DNA of 64,000 nt from an uncultured Castellaniella sp. (GCF_937988725.1 NZ_CALKHS010000004.1:372001-436000), one strand, 5' to 3'; counted from the first letter of the stretch, positions 35,494 through 44,995 are shown. The notes: a model not told the origin generated them from the sequence alone. Made by a program: numbers and translations.

Positions 35494-35970
35494 TCAGGCT
35501 CCTTGGCGGATGGCGCGGATTTCGCCGCTGACGGCCTGCAGCAGGCGCAGCACCACCAGGCCGAAGCTCAGCGTGGGCGCCAGGTAGATCCAGCCCATGT
35601 AGATGCCCAGGGACGAGGATTTCTGTCCGAAGCGGAAGATCTTCATGGCCAGCGCCCAGCCTTCTTTCATGACCATGAAGGCGAACAGGCCGAAGACCGC
35701 GTAGGCGAAGATGTGCAGATAGCGCTGGCTGTTGCCCGACAGGCGTTCGCTGAGCGCGGTGACGCAGATGTGGGCCTTGCGCTTCACGCCGTAGCTGACG
35801 CCGATGTAGGTGGCCCAGATGAAGCAGTAGCGGGCCAGCTCTTCGGACCAGGTCAGGGAATTCAGCATGACGTAGCGCATGAAGACCTGGGCGCCGATCA
35901 GGAGGGACATGGCCGACAGCAGGAAGACGAGCAGGGCTTCCTCGAAGTGATCGTCGATCAGCTTGATCAT
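35494..35970 (-). CDS. dctQ: TRAP transporter small permease DctQ
   Basis: This four-helix membrane subunit pairs with DctM. The 158-residue product shows the typical features LTWSEELARYCFIWATYIG and the GVKRKAHICVTAL loop. It lies between two strong hairpins downstream of dctP and the dctM gene 2 bases beyond its stop. The dctQM pair is probably made at a lower level than the binding protein. Confidence 0.9.
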   Translation of the reverse strand: MIKLIDDHFEEALLVFLLSAMSLLIGAQVFMRYVMLNSLTWSEELARYCFIWATYIGVSYGVKRKAHICVTALSERLSGNSQRYLHIFAYAVFGLFAFMVMKEGWALAMKIFRFGQKSSSLGIYMGWIYLAPTLSFGLVVLRLLQAVSGEIRAIRQGA

Positions 35971-35997
35971 CGTAGTGTTCCAGGGCGTGGGTCCCGC

Positions 35998-36059
35998 ATG
36001 CCCCGGCGCCGGCGTCGGCCGGGCCGGGGCATCAGGCGGAACGCGGGCGCCCGCGTTCC
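35998..36059 (-). other. Two consecutive hairpins between dctP and dctQ
   Basis: GGAACGCGGGC/GCCCGCGTTCC at 36038-36059 is a perfect 22-base palindrome. ATGCCCCGGC (35998-36007) pairs with GCCGGGGCAT (36023-36032). Both sit just after the dctP stop on the minus strand. Such structures usually stabilise the upstream mRNA or terminate part of the transcripts, giving more binding protein than permease. Confidence 0.6.
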
Positions 36060-36068
36060 GGGATGGGT

Positions 36069-37088
36069 TTAGCGGTTGACTTCAGCGACGATCGCTTCCA
36101 CGACTTCCGCGCCGACCTTCTTTTTCACCGAGTCCTGGATGGGGCCCATGCGGCTGGCGAAGGCCGCGTGCTCTTCCGGCGTCAGGTCGATGATCTGCAC
36201 CTGCGGCATGGCGGCGGCGGCCTTGTCGTCGGCCTTCCGGGCCAGGTCGCGCTGGAAGCTGGTGGCGTCCTTGACGGCCTGGTCGAAGATGGCGCGGTCT
36301 TCCGGCGAGAAGCTGTTGTAGACGTCCGGATTGATCAGGAGCGGCCACGGCGAATAGACGTGGTTGGTGCGGGTGATGTACTTCTGCACCTCGTAGAACT
36401 TCATGTCGTAGAACAGGTTGATGGGGCCTTCCTGGGCATCGAACGTGCCCTGCTGCAGGGCGGTGAACAGTTCGCCGAAGGCCAGCGGCGCCGGGTTGGC
36501 GCCTTCCGCCTTCCAGGCGGCGATGTGGACCTCGTTTTCCATGGTGCGCATCTTCATGCCTTCCAGATCCTTGGGGCTGCGGATCGGGCGCACGTTGTTG
36601 GTCAGCTGGCGAAAGCCGTTTTCCCAGTACGCCAGGCCCTTGATGCCGACCTTGTCCAGGCTGGCCAGCAGCCGCGTGCCGATGTCGCCGTCCAGGACCC
36701 GGTAGACGCCGGCGCGGTCCTTGAACATGAAGGGGATGTCCAGGGCGAAGAACTGGGGATTGAACGCGCCCAGCACCGCCGAGGAGATGAAGGTCATGTC
36801 CAGGTTGCCCAGCTGGACGCTTTCGATCTGTTCCCGTTCGCTGCCCAGTTGCGAGTTCGGGAAGATCTGGATGGTCAGGCGGCCGTCGGTCTTTTCCTTC
36901 AGTTGCCGGGCCATGTGTTCCAGCGCCTGGTGCCCGGTGCTGGTGGTGGATGACGAGTGAGCGGCTTTCAGCACGGTCTGGGCTGTGGTCGCGGCGGGGG
37001 CGCCCAGGCCGAGCGCCAGCGCAACCAGGCCGGGCGCCAGAAACGTGCCGCGCGCCAGGCGTCCGATGCGGGTGGGGATTGTCTTCAT
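36069..37088 (-). CDS. dctP: TRAP transporter periplasmic substrate-binding protein DctP
   Basis: This is the periplasmic receptor for an organic acid. The 339-residue product has a signal peptide (about 1-36, cleaved near AATTAQ) and DctP features: the early LKAAHSSSTTSTGHQALEHM, the NSQLGSEREQIESVQLG stretch and the MKMRTMENEVHIAAWKAEGANP region with the carboxylate-binding arginine. GGAG precedes the ATG; longer frames upstream have no support. It is the first gene of the dctPQM-mhpFE unit, behind a strong promoter and palindrome. The ligand is unknown. Confidence 0.92.
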   Translation of the reverse strand: MKTIPTRIGRLARGTFLAPGLVALALGLGAPAATTAQTVLKAAHSSSTTSTGHQALEHMARQLKEKTDGRLTIQIFPNSQLGSEREQIESVQLGNLDMTFISSAVLGAFNPQFFALDIPFMFKDRAGVYRVLDGDIGTRLLASLDKVGIKGLAYWENGFRQLTNNVRPIRSPKDLEGMKMRTMENEVHIAAWKAEGANPAPLAFGELFTALQQGTFDAQEGPINLFYDMKFYEVQKYITRTNHVYSPWPLLINPDVYNSFSPEDRAIFDQAVKDATSFQRDLARKADDKAAAAMPQVQIIDLTPEEHAAFASRMGPIQDSVKKKVGAEVVEAIVAEVNR

Positions 37089-37170
37089 GTCTTCTCCGTT
37101 GTCGCGCCCTGGTCTGCGGATGGTGCAGCCATGGTGTGCGGTCCGGCCCGTTCGTCGGAGCCGTTGGGAG

Positions 37171-37219
37171 ATTCTAGATGGGCATCGATAATTTTTCAAC
37201 AGATGAGATTTAGTCTCAT
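37171..37219 (-). promoter_or_regulatory. TRAP operon promoter with an upstream 17-base palindrome
   Basis: Read on the minus strand, -35 TTGAAA (37194-37199) and -10 TAGAAT (37171-37176) are separated by exactly 17 bases. Just upstream, ATGAGA-TTTAG-TCTCAT (37203-37219) is a perfect inverted repeat. The neighbouring iclR gene makes this palindrome its likely operator. The rest of the gap to the iclR stop (37220-37410) is GC-rich in its distal part and holds nothing else I recognise. Confidence 0.7.
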
Positions 37220-37410
37220 ATATTGAGAATAATTGAATACGGAGGGGCGATCGGATCGAGGGAAGGACGGCGCTCGGTACTGCGCCGGGCGGCGGTGGGG
37301 CCGGATGCGAAGGGGGCCGGATGCGAAGGGGGCTGGGGCGGCGGGGCGCTCGGCTGGGGGCCGTGCGGGTCGGGCAGGTCGGGCAGGATCGGGTCGAGCC
37401 CGGCCGGGCG

Positions 37411-38198
37411 TCAGCCGCCCAGTTCCGCGCTGATCCGCCGGGCGGCGTCCAGCACGACGGGGACCAGGTCGCGCATGCGCTTGGGCGGCATGTAGGCGCT
37501 GGTGCTGGTGACGCTGATGGCGGCCACGATGGCGCGGCGGCCGTCCCGGACGGGGGCCGCCACGCAGCGGATGGAGGGCGCGTCTTCGCCCAGGTCGTAA
37601 GCGTAGCCGCCGCGCGCGTAGCCCTGCATGAGGTCCAGCCACTGGTCACGCGTCATGGACACCTGCAATGCGGCCGCGTCCCGGTCGTACAGGGCGCCCC
37701 AGGAATCCACGCTGCCGTCCAGCAGCAGGGCCTTGCCCACGCCGGTGGACATCAGCGGCTTGACGCCGCCGATGCGGGAACTGATTTCCACGGGCCGCCG
37801 GCTGGCGATCTTGTCCAGGTAGAAGACGGCGCCCAGTTCTTCGCAGGCTAGGTGCACGGTGTCGCTGGTCTGCGTGGCCAGCCGTTCCAGGATGGGACGC
37901 GCGATGGCCGTCAGTTCGACCTGGCTGTGCGCCTGGAAACCCAGGGACAGCAGCTTGCGGCCCAGGAGCAGGCCCTTTCCGGGCACCCGCTTCAGGTACT
38001 GGCGCTGCAGCAGCACCGAGACGATGCGATGCGCCGTGCTGTAAGTCATGCCCGTGCGCTCGGAGATCACGCCGATGTCGGCCGCGCCGCCCTGCGCGAC
38101 GGCGTCGATGACGTCCAGGCCCCGGACCAGCGTCTGGCTGGCCGTGACGGCCTTGGCGGATTGCGGGTCCCGGGCGGGCGCGGCGCCGTCCGCGCGCT

Positions 38199-38202
<4 letters not shown>
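37411..38202 (-). CDS. IclR-family regulator, probable controller of the TRAP-mhpFE operon
   Basis: The 263-residue product has the winged helix (TLVRGLDVIDAVAQGG to TYSTAHRIVSVLLQRQYLKR) and the effector domain with MSTGVGKALLLDG, GGYAYDLGEDAPSIRCVAAPV and VTSTSAYMPPKRM. Many IclR proteins control aromatic or organic-acid catabolism, which fits the adjacent operon. Its ATG overlaps the pyrD stop as ATGA, so it may be translated from pyrD mRNA. A large frame extending upstream is only the shadow of pyrD. Confidence 0.9.
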
Positions 38203-39239
<1,037 letters not shown>

Positions 39240-39262
39240 GGGCGTTTCGGACAGTGAGGGGA

Positions 39263-39994
39263 TCAGTGCGCGGCGGCTTCGATCCAGACGCCGCCCCGTA
39301 GAATCTGATGCGGATGGAACCGCGATTTGTAGGCCATTTTACGGCTTTCGTCGATCCAGTAGCCCAGATACAGCCAGGGCAGGCCCAGGCGCCGGCAATA
39401 GTCCAGCTGCCACAGGATCCCGTAGGTGCCCAGGCTGCCGCGCCAGTCCGGATCATAGAAGGTATAGACGGCCGAGATGCCGTGATCGACGCGGTCCATG
39501 ATGGACACCATGCGCAGGACGCCCTGCGTGTCGCGGAATTCCGCCATTTCGGTGTGCACGCGGCTGGTCAGCAGGAACTGCGTGTACTGCGCCTGGTCGT
39601 CCTGATCCATGCCGGCGCCCGGGTGGCGCTGCTGCTGGTAGCGCAGGTACAGGTCGAAGTGCCGGGCATCCCAGTGCAGCGGCGCCAGCTGCGCCGTCAG
39701 CGTTTCCTGCATGCGGTTCCAGAGCTTGCGCTGGGTGCGGTCGCGCTGGAAGCGCCGCGCGTCGACGCGCAGGGGGATGCAGGCCTGGCAGCCGTCGCAG
39801 GCGGGCCGGTAGGTGAACAGCCCGCTGCGGCGGAAGCCCTGTTCGATCAGGCGCGAATAGGCGGCGTCGTCCACCAGGTGGGCGGGGGCGGCGACTTCGG
39901 ATCGGGCCATGCGCCCCGGCAGATAGCTGCAGGGGTAGGCTGCCGTGGTATAGAACTGCAGGCGGCGGAAAATCGATTCACTGGGTTTGCTCAT
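39263..39994 (-). CDS. bpt: Aspartate/glutamate leucyltransferase (N-end rule)
   Basis: Bpt transfers Leu from leucyl-tRNA to proteins beginning with Asp or Glu, marking them for ClpAP degradation. The product shows the N-terminal cysteine site AAYPCSYLPGRMARSEV, CDGCQACIPLRVD, and the GNAT-like core ending in YLGYWIDESRKMAYKSRF. The start at MSKPSESIF (243 residues) is chosen from family alignment. In-frame ATGs at 40024 and 40039 lie upstream, and none has a clear ribosome-binding site. It is followed by pyrD. The second N-end-rule transferase, aat, is 1.1 kb away. Confidence 0.92.
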   Translation of the reverse strand: MSKPSESIFRRLQFYTTAAYPCSYLPGRMARSEVAAPAHLVDDAAYSRLIEQGFRRSGLFTYRPACDGCQACIPLRVDARRFQRDRTQRKLWNRMQETLTAQLAPLHWDARHFDLYLRYQQQRHPGAGMDQDDQAQYTQFLLTSRVHTEMAEFRDTQGVLRMVSIMDRVDHGISAVYTFYDPDWRGSLGTYGILWQLDYCRRLGLPWLYLGYWIDESRKMAYKSRFHPHQILRGGVWIEAAAH

Positions 39995-40083
39995 GGCGAA
40001 GGCCGGGGACTTCTGTCGGTTCATTGTGACACCAGCCATCGGCGAAGGCCAGCCGGCGCGGCCTGCTTGAATTGTCCTGCCTA

Positions 40084-40096
40084 GTTGTCGTACAAC
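40084..40096 (+). promoter_or_regulatory. GTTGT-CGT-ACAAC operator-like palindrome
   Basis: GTTGT at 40084-40088 and ACAAC at 40092-40096 are perfect inverted repeats around CGT. This resembles the TTGT-N3-ACAA sites bound by FCD-type GntR regulators. It lies 36 bases before the dehydrogenase start, so control by an unlinked GntR protein is plausible. Confidence 0.45.
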
Positions 40097-40131
40097 ATAG
40101 GTCTGAGAAAAATCGGATGTCGGAGGACGGT

Positions 40132-41085
40132 ATGACGGAGACGGGCGCGGAACTGGCGCAACTGGTGTCCCTGGGGGCGGAATACAACGCGCAGCTGGCG
40201 GCCCGCTGGCGGGTGCTGCCCCTGTTCCAGGAAGATGCGCCCGAGGCGCGGCTCAAGGCCCTGGCGCCCGGCGTCCGCCTGCTGGTCACGTCCGCCCGCG
40301 TGGGCCTGAGCGACGAGGCGCTGCGGGCCTTGCCCGACCTGCGGGCCATCTGCAGCTGGGGCGTGGGTTGCGACGCCCTGCCGCTGGAATCCGCCCGGGC
40401 GCGGGGGATCGTCGTCAGCAACACGCCCGACGTGTTGAGCGAGTGCGTGGCGGACATGGCCTGGGGCCTGCTGCTGGCCGGCGCCCGCCAGATTCCGGCG
40501 GGCGACCGGTACGCGCGCTCGGGGCGCTGGGTGAAGCAGGGGAAGTTCCCGCTCGGCACCCAGGTCTGGGGCAAGCGCCTGGGCATCCTGGGGATGGGCC
40601 GGATCGGCGAGGCCATCGCCCGGCGCGGGCAGGGGTTCGGCATGACGACGCGCTACCACAACCGCCGGCCGCGCGCGGACCTGCCGGACTACGGCTACGA
40701 GCCGTCCCTGATCGAACTGGCGCGGTGGGCGGACTTCCTGGTGGTCGCCTGCCCGGGCGGCGAGGCGACCCGGCATCTGGTGGACGCTCCAGTCCTGCAG
40801 GCCCTGGGGCCGCAGGGCCTGCTGGTCAACATCGCCCGGGGTTCGGTGGTGGACGAATCCGCGCTGATTCCCATGCTGCGCTCGGGAGCCGTGGGCGGAG
40901 CGGGCCTGGACGTGTTCGAACATGAGCCGGGCGTGCCCGCCGAACTCGCCGCGATCGACCATGTGGCGCTGATGCCGCATGCGGCCAGCGGCACCCGGGA
41001 AACCGCCGGCAGGATGTCGCAGTTGGTGATCGACAACCTGAATGCCTGGCAGGACGAGCAGCGCCTGCTGACGCCGGTTGTCTGA
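40132..41085 (+). CDS. D-isomer-specific 2-hydroxyacid dehydrogenase (glyoxylate/hydroxypyruvate reductase-like)
   Basis: The enzyme is an NAD(P)-dependent reductase of 2-oxo acids. The 317-residue product shows the dinucleotide motif GILGMGRIGEAIA and the catalytic triad: Arg in NIARGSVVDE, Glu in FEHEPGVP and His in LMPHAASGT. ATG 40132 is chosen because GGAGG (40122-40126) is 5 bases upstream; ATG 40117 and TTG 40072 are alternatives. It lies on the opposite strand between bpt and aat. The preferred substrate cannot be told. Confidence 0.87.
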   Translation: MTETGAELAQLVSLGAEYNAQLAARWRVLPLFQEDAPEARLKALAPGVRLLVTSARVGLSDEALRALPDLRAICSWGVGCDALPLESARARGIVVSNTPDVLSECVADMAWGLLLAGARQIPAGDRYARSGRWVKQGKFPLGTQVWGKRLGILGMGRIGEAIARRGQGFGMTTRYHNRRPRADLPDYGYEPSLIELARWADFLVVACPGGEATRHLVDAPVLQALGPQGLLVNIARGSVVDESALIPMLRSGAVGGAGLDVFEHEPGVPAELAAIDHVALMPHAASGTRETAGRMSQLVIDNLNAWQDEQRLLTPVV

Positions 41086-41151
41086 TGTCTGCGCGGGCGC
41101 GAAGGCGCCCGCCGCCGGAGGTCATGCAGGGAGCGGGCGCCCAGGCGGGAA

Positions 41152-41967
41152 TCAGGCGGGAATCAGGCGGCCGTCGGCCAGCAGGCGGCCCCGTCCCCAG
41201 GCCGGGGGCGGGGCGTCCCGCCCGTCGGCCAGCAGGCCCAGGAATTCCGCGCGAGCGATCGGCCGCGCGCCCAAACTGGCCAGGTGCGGGGTTTCCTGCT
41301 GGCAGTCGATCCAGGGGACTCCCTGGGACAGCAGATAGCGCACCAGATAGGCCAGGGCCACCTTGCTGGCGTCGGCGGCCAGGCTGAACATCGATTCGCC
41401 GAAGAAGCACCGTCCCAGGCTGACGCCGTACAGTCCGCCCGCCAGCCGGCCGTCCACCCAGGTTTCGACGCTGTGGACGCGCCCCATCCGATGCCAGGCG
41501 GTATAGACCTGGATGATGTCCGGCGTGATCCAGGTGGCGTCCCGGCCCGTCGGGTGCTCGGGCGCCGCCCATTGTCCGCCCGCTCGCGCCCGGCCCAGGC
41601 CGATGCGGGGCGCGCCCCGCCGGGCGCAGTGCGCCATGACGTCGGGAAAGGCCAGATTCAGGGTGACGCGCAGTGCGCCGTCCGGGTCATCGGCCCGCTG
41701 TCCCGCGTCCTGCGCGCGGCCGAACTGGCGGATGCGCTTGGCCAGGGAATGGCTGATGCGCAGGTCCTGGCAGCGCAGCACCATGCGAGGATCCGGGCTC
41801 CACCAGAGCACGGGGTCGCCGGGGCTGTACCAGGGAAACAGGCTTTTGCGGTAGGCTTCCTGCAGCCGTGCGGGCGACAGGTCCAGGCCGGCGGCCACCA
41901 GACCGTCCGGAGACGTCCGGCTGATGTCGGGCAGGGGCGCATCCGGTTCGACCCAGGCGATCGGCAT
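41152..41967 (-). CDS. aat: Leucyl/phenylalanyl-tRNA-protein transferase
   Basis: Aat adds Leu or Phe to proteins with N-terminal Lys or Arg, feeding them to ClpS/ClpAP. The 271-residue product contains GLVAAGLDLSPARLQEAYRK, FPWYSPGDPVLWWSPDPRMV, HSVETWVDGRLAGGLYGVSLG, FFGESMFS and WIDCQQETPHLASLGA. Length is slightly above the usual 230-250 because of an insert around 133-146 (GQWAAPEHPTGRDA). It starts 22 bases after the Nudix gene and is probably co-transcribed with it. Confidence 0.95.
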   Translation of the reverse strand: MPIAWVEPDAPLPDISRTSPDGLVAAGLDLSPARLQEAYRKSLFPWYSPGDPVLWWSPDPRMVLRCQDLRISHSLAKRIRQFGRAQDAGQRADDPDGALRVTLNLAFPDVMAHCARRGAPRIGLGRARAGGQWAAPEHPTGRDATWITPDIIQVYTAWHRMGRVHSVETWVDGRLAGGLYGVSLGRCFFGESMFSLAADASKVALAYLVRYLLSQGVPWIDCQQETPHLASLGARPIARAEFLGLLADGRDAPPPAWGRGRLLADGRLIPA

Positions 41968-41989
41968 GGCTTCGGCTGGCGGGGACGGC

Positions 41990-42577
41990 TCAGTCCGGGA
42001 ACCGCAGGTCGATGGCGTAGTGCCGGGTGGGAAACCGGCCCTGTTCGCGGTCCTTCAGGTAGTGTTCCAGCGTCGTGCTGACCGTGCGGAACGCCAGGTC
42101 GTGCCAGGGGATGCGGTCCAGATCGAAGAAGGCGGCTTCCAGCGTTTCCGGGCCGGGGGCCAGATGGGCGTCCAGGGCCTGGGCCAGATAGAACAGGTGG
42201 ACCTGATTGACCGAGGGCACGTCGATCACCGTGTACAGGGATTCGATGCGGATCCGCGCGCCGGATTCTTCCTGGTTTTCGCGGGCGGCGCCTTGTTCGG
42301 TGGTTTCGCCCAGTTCCATGAAGCCGGCCGGCAGCGTCCATTTGCCATGCCTCGGTTCGATGGCGCGGCGGCACAGCAGGACCTGGTCGCCCAGGATCGG
42401 CACCACTCCGACCACGTTGCGCGGGTTTTGATAGTGCACCGCACCGCAATGGGTGCAGAGATCGCGGATGCGGTTGTCGTCCGGCGGGATGTCGCGGGTC
42501 AGCGCGTGGCCGCATTGCGAGCAGTATTGCTGGGTGCGGGGCGCGGGATGGTAAAAGGCGGGGTCGGACGGGTTCAT
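41990..42577 (-). CDS. Nudix hydrolase with N-terminal zinc ribbon
   Basis: The 195-residue product combines a zinc ribbon (CSQCG at 19-23 and CTHCG at 41-45) with a Nudix domain. The Nudix box G-x5-E-x7-RE-x2-EE-x-G spans about 85-107. This architecture recalls NudC-like NAD-pyrophosphatases but is shorter; the exact nucleotide substrate is unknown. It lies 48 bases after the unknown protein gene and 22 before aat, in a likely three-gene unit. Confidence 0.87.
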   Translation of the reverse strand: MNPSDPAFYHPAPRTQQYCSQCGHALTRDIPPDDNRIRDLCTHCGAVHYQNPRNVVGVVPILGDQVLLCRRAIEPRHGKWTLPAGFMELGETTEQGAARENQEESGARIRIESLYTVIDVPSVNQVHLFYLAQALDAHLAPGPETLEAAFFDLDRIPWHDLAFRTVSTTLEHYLKDREQGRFPTRHYAIDLRFPD

Positions 42578-42625
42578 GCGCTGATTTTAGCGTGACGGTC
42601 AGGGGCGCGGGATGCCGAAAATGCG

Positions 42626-43306
42626 TCAGCCCGCGGTATCGGCCGGCGCGGCGGCCGGCCGTCGGACGAAACCCAGGACCGCCTCCGCGTCCGCCGTCCG
42701 CAGGCGCCCGAACGGCGCGTGCGCCGGCGGGGATGCGCCAGCGTCCGGACCCGCGCCGGCCGGGTCCCGCGCGCCCGGGTCGGCCGGGCGGACCTGCGTG
42801 ATGTCGTCCGCGCCCGGGCCGGCTTCCAGCCAGGCGCCGACCGGCTGCCCGTCCGCCGTGCGCAGGGCATCGATCACCTGGGCGAGATCCCGGTCCGCGA
42901 CCAGTCCCGCGCCCTGGTCCGATTGGGCGTACAGGCAGCCTTCGTCGTCCAGCCACCAGCGGGTGACGGGACCGTAGGGCTGGCCCGCATGGGTGCGCAG
43001 CTGCAGCGGTCCCCGGGTGTCCGGCGGCGTATGCAGGATCCAGGGGGCGCCGTCCAGGCGCACGTAGACGCGCTGCGGACCGTTCTGGAAGAACCAGCGG
43101 CCCTGCCCGTCGGACTGATAATTGCGGTTCATGAAGGCCGTGATCTGCGGGTTGGCGATGGCTTCGCCCGGCTCCTCGTCCGGCGCGCCCCAGCCCCGGC
43201 CGTGCGGGTGCAGCAGCCACTGCCCCCGCCGGGACAGGGACAGCCAGCCGTAGGCTGCCGGCACGTTGGGCCAGCGGGCCATGGCGGCCAGTACCTGCTC
43301 GTCCAT
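42626..43306 (-). CDS. Uncharacterised Burkholderiales-type protein (possibly DUF2946)
   Basis: I recognise the pattern but not a function. The 226-residue protein begins MDEQVLAAMARWPNVPAAYG and contains GWLSLSRRGQWLLHP, ITAFMNRNYQSDGQGRWFFQ and GPQRVYVRLDGAPWILHT, a conserved core of aromatic and Arg residues. It continues into an Ala/Pro/Gly-rich tail from about 165. It has no signal peptide or membrane helix. From memory, similar proteins are annotated as a DUF2946-type family, which I cannot verify here. GGAGG precedes the start by about 10 bases. Confidence 0.7.
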   Translation of the reverse strand: MDEQVLAAMARWPNVPAAYGWLSLSRRGQWLLHPHGRGWGAPDEEPGEAIANPQITAFMNRNYQSDGQGRWFFQNGPQRVYVRLDGAPWILHTPPDTRGPLQLRTHAGQPYGPVTRWWLDDEGCLYAQSDQGAGLVADRDLAQVIDALRTADGQPVGAWLEAGPGADDITQVRPADPGARDPAGAGPDAGASPPAHAPFGRLRTADAEAVLGFVRRPAAAPADTAG

Positions 43307-43441
43307 ATGCGCTCGTCCTCCGATGGTGATGTCCATCAAGGATGACATGAAAACCGCCGCTTTGCAGCGCCCCGGCGCGCGCGTGTTCTCGCGGATCGGC
43401 GGCGTAGAATGAAGGTTTGCCAAGATCATCAGGAAGCCGTC

Positions 43442-44896
43442 ATGGATGCTCCCGTCAGCCAGGGGCTGGATCCCGTCGCCCTGCAGGATTTCGTCGATGC
43501 GCAGTGGGACCGGGAAATCGTCCCCGCCTTGAAGCGCTACATCGCCATCCCCGCCAAAAGCCCGGCCTTCGACCCGGACTGGGCGCAGCATGGCCATATC
43601 GAGCAGGTCGTACGCGATGCGGCCCAGTGGCTGGAATCCCGGCCGGTCACGGGCCTGAAGGTCGAGATCCTGCGGCTGCCGGGCCGCACCCCCGTCCTGT
43701 TCTTCGAGGCGCCGGCCACGCGCCGGGACCAGGGCGATGCCGTGCTGATGTACGGTCACCTGGACAAGCAGCCCGAATTTTCCGGCTGGCGCGCGGGCCT
43801 GGGCCCCTGGCAGCCGGTCATGCAGGACGGCAAGCTCTACGGACGCGGCGGCGCCGACGACGGCTATGCCGTCTATGCCTCCCTGACGGCCATCGAGGCC
43901 CTGGATCGCCAGGGCGTGCCCCGCCCGCGCTGCGTGGGGCTGATCGAAACCTGCGAGGAATCCGGCAGCTACGATCTGCTGCCTTACGTCGATGCGCTGC
44001 GCGACCGCCTGGGGCGCGTGGCGCTGGTGGTCTGCCTGGATTCGGGGGCCGGCAATTACGACCAGCTCTGGATGACGACTTCGCTGCGCGGGCTGGTTTC
44101 CGGGGTGCTGGAAGTCCAGGTGCTGGACGAAGGCGTGCATTCAGGCGATGCCAGCGGCGTGGTGCCATCCAGTTTCCGGGTGCTGCGCCATCTGCTGGAC
44201 CGCCTGGAGGACAGCGGCACCGGCAGGGTGCTGCCGGACAGCTTCCATTGCGACATCCCCGTGGAACGCCGGGACCAGGCGCAGGAAGCGGCCCGCATCC
44301 TCGGAGACGAGGTCTGGAAGCGCTTCCCCTGGGCCTGCGGCGCCGACCAGGGCTTTGTCCTGCCCATGACCCGGGATCCCCAGCAGGCGCTGCTGAACCG
44401 CACCTGGCGGCCCGCCCTGTCCGTCACCGGGGCCGAGGGCCTGCCGCCCCTGGCCAGCGCCGGCAACGTGCTGCGGCCGCGCACGGCGTTCAAGCTGTCC
44501 CTGCGCCTGCCGCCCCTGGTGGACGCGGTCGCGGCGGCCGGCACGCTGAAAGACCTGCTGGAACAGGACGCCCCCTATCAGGCGCGGGTGCTGTTCCATC
44601 CCGATCCCGGGGCGGCCAGCGGCTGGAACGCGCCCGCGTCCGCCCCCTGGCTGCTGGATGCGCTGGAAGCGGCGTCGCAGCAGTATTACGGGGCGCCTTG
44701 CGGTTATATCGGGCAGGGCGGCACGATTCCGCTCATGAACCTGCTGCTGCAGGGCTTCCCGACGTCGCAGTTCATGGTCTGCGGGGTGCTGGGGCCGAAA
44801 TCCAATGCCCATGGCCCCAATGAATTCCTGCACGTGCCCTATGCCAGGCGCCTGACGGCCGCCGTCGCCCAGGCCATGGCGGCGTTGCCGGCCTGA
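43442..44896 (+). CDS. M20-family metallopeptidase (carnosinase-like dipeptidase)
   Basis: This is a cytosolic di-zinc aminoacyl-dipeptidase. Ligands appear in order: H in MYGHLDKQPE, the bridging Asp in GRGGADDGYA, the general base pair in ETCEESGS, Asp in CLDSGAG and the late His in NAHGPNEF. The 484-residue length fits the M20 group with an inserted dimerisation domain. ATG 43442 is preceded by AGGAAG. A -10-like TAGAAT at 43405-43410 would place transcription downstream of the other in-frame start (43409), supporting this choice. The physiological peptide is unknown. Confidence 0.9.
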   Translation: MDAPVSQGLDPVALQDFVDAQWDREIVPALKRYIAIPAKSPAFDPDWAQHGHIEQVVRDAAQWLESRPVTGLKVEILRLPGRTPVLFFEAPATRRDQGDAVLMYGHLDKQPEFSGWRAGLGPWQPVMQDGKLYGRGGADDGYAVYASLTAIEALDRQGVPRPRCVGLIETCEESGSYDLLPYVDALRDRLGRVALVVCLDSGAGNYDQLWMTTSLRGLVSGVLEVQVLDEGVHSGDASGVVPSSFRVLRHLLDRLEDSGTGRVLPDSFHCDIPVERRDQAQEAARILGDEVWKRFPWACGADQGFVLPMTRDPQQALLNRTWRPALSVTGAEGLPPLASAGNVLRPRTAFKLSLRLPPLVDAVAAAGTLKDLLEQDAPYQARVLFHPDPGAASGWNAPASAPWLLDALEAASQQYYGAPCGYIGQGGTIPLMNLLLQGFPTSQFMVCGVLGPKSNAHGPNEFLHVPYARRLTAAVAQAMAALPA

Positions 44897-44967
44897 TGGC
44901 GGCGAAAGCCGTGTATTGCTGGGGGATAAGGCAGCAGTTTGACTGATCCTGCCCTGGGGCTGCCCGC

Positions 44968-44995
44968 TAGAATGGTTTTGATTCTTTTCAAAACC
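44968..44995 (+). promoter_or_regulatory. -10 element and 8-bp palindrome before the chemoreceptor gene
   Basis: TAGAAT at 44968-44973 looks like a -10 box. GGTTTTGA (44974-44981) and TCAAAACC (44988-44995) follow at once, forming a perfect inverted repeat across TTCTTT. It could be an operator at the transcription start or a leader hairpin. I see no FliA-type promoter. Confidence 0.4.

Noticed and set aside
36069..37649. 526-codon version of dctP
   Set aside because: The extension crosses the promoter and operator and the iclR end; the signal peptide and ribosome-binding site fix the start at 37088.
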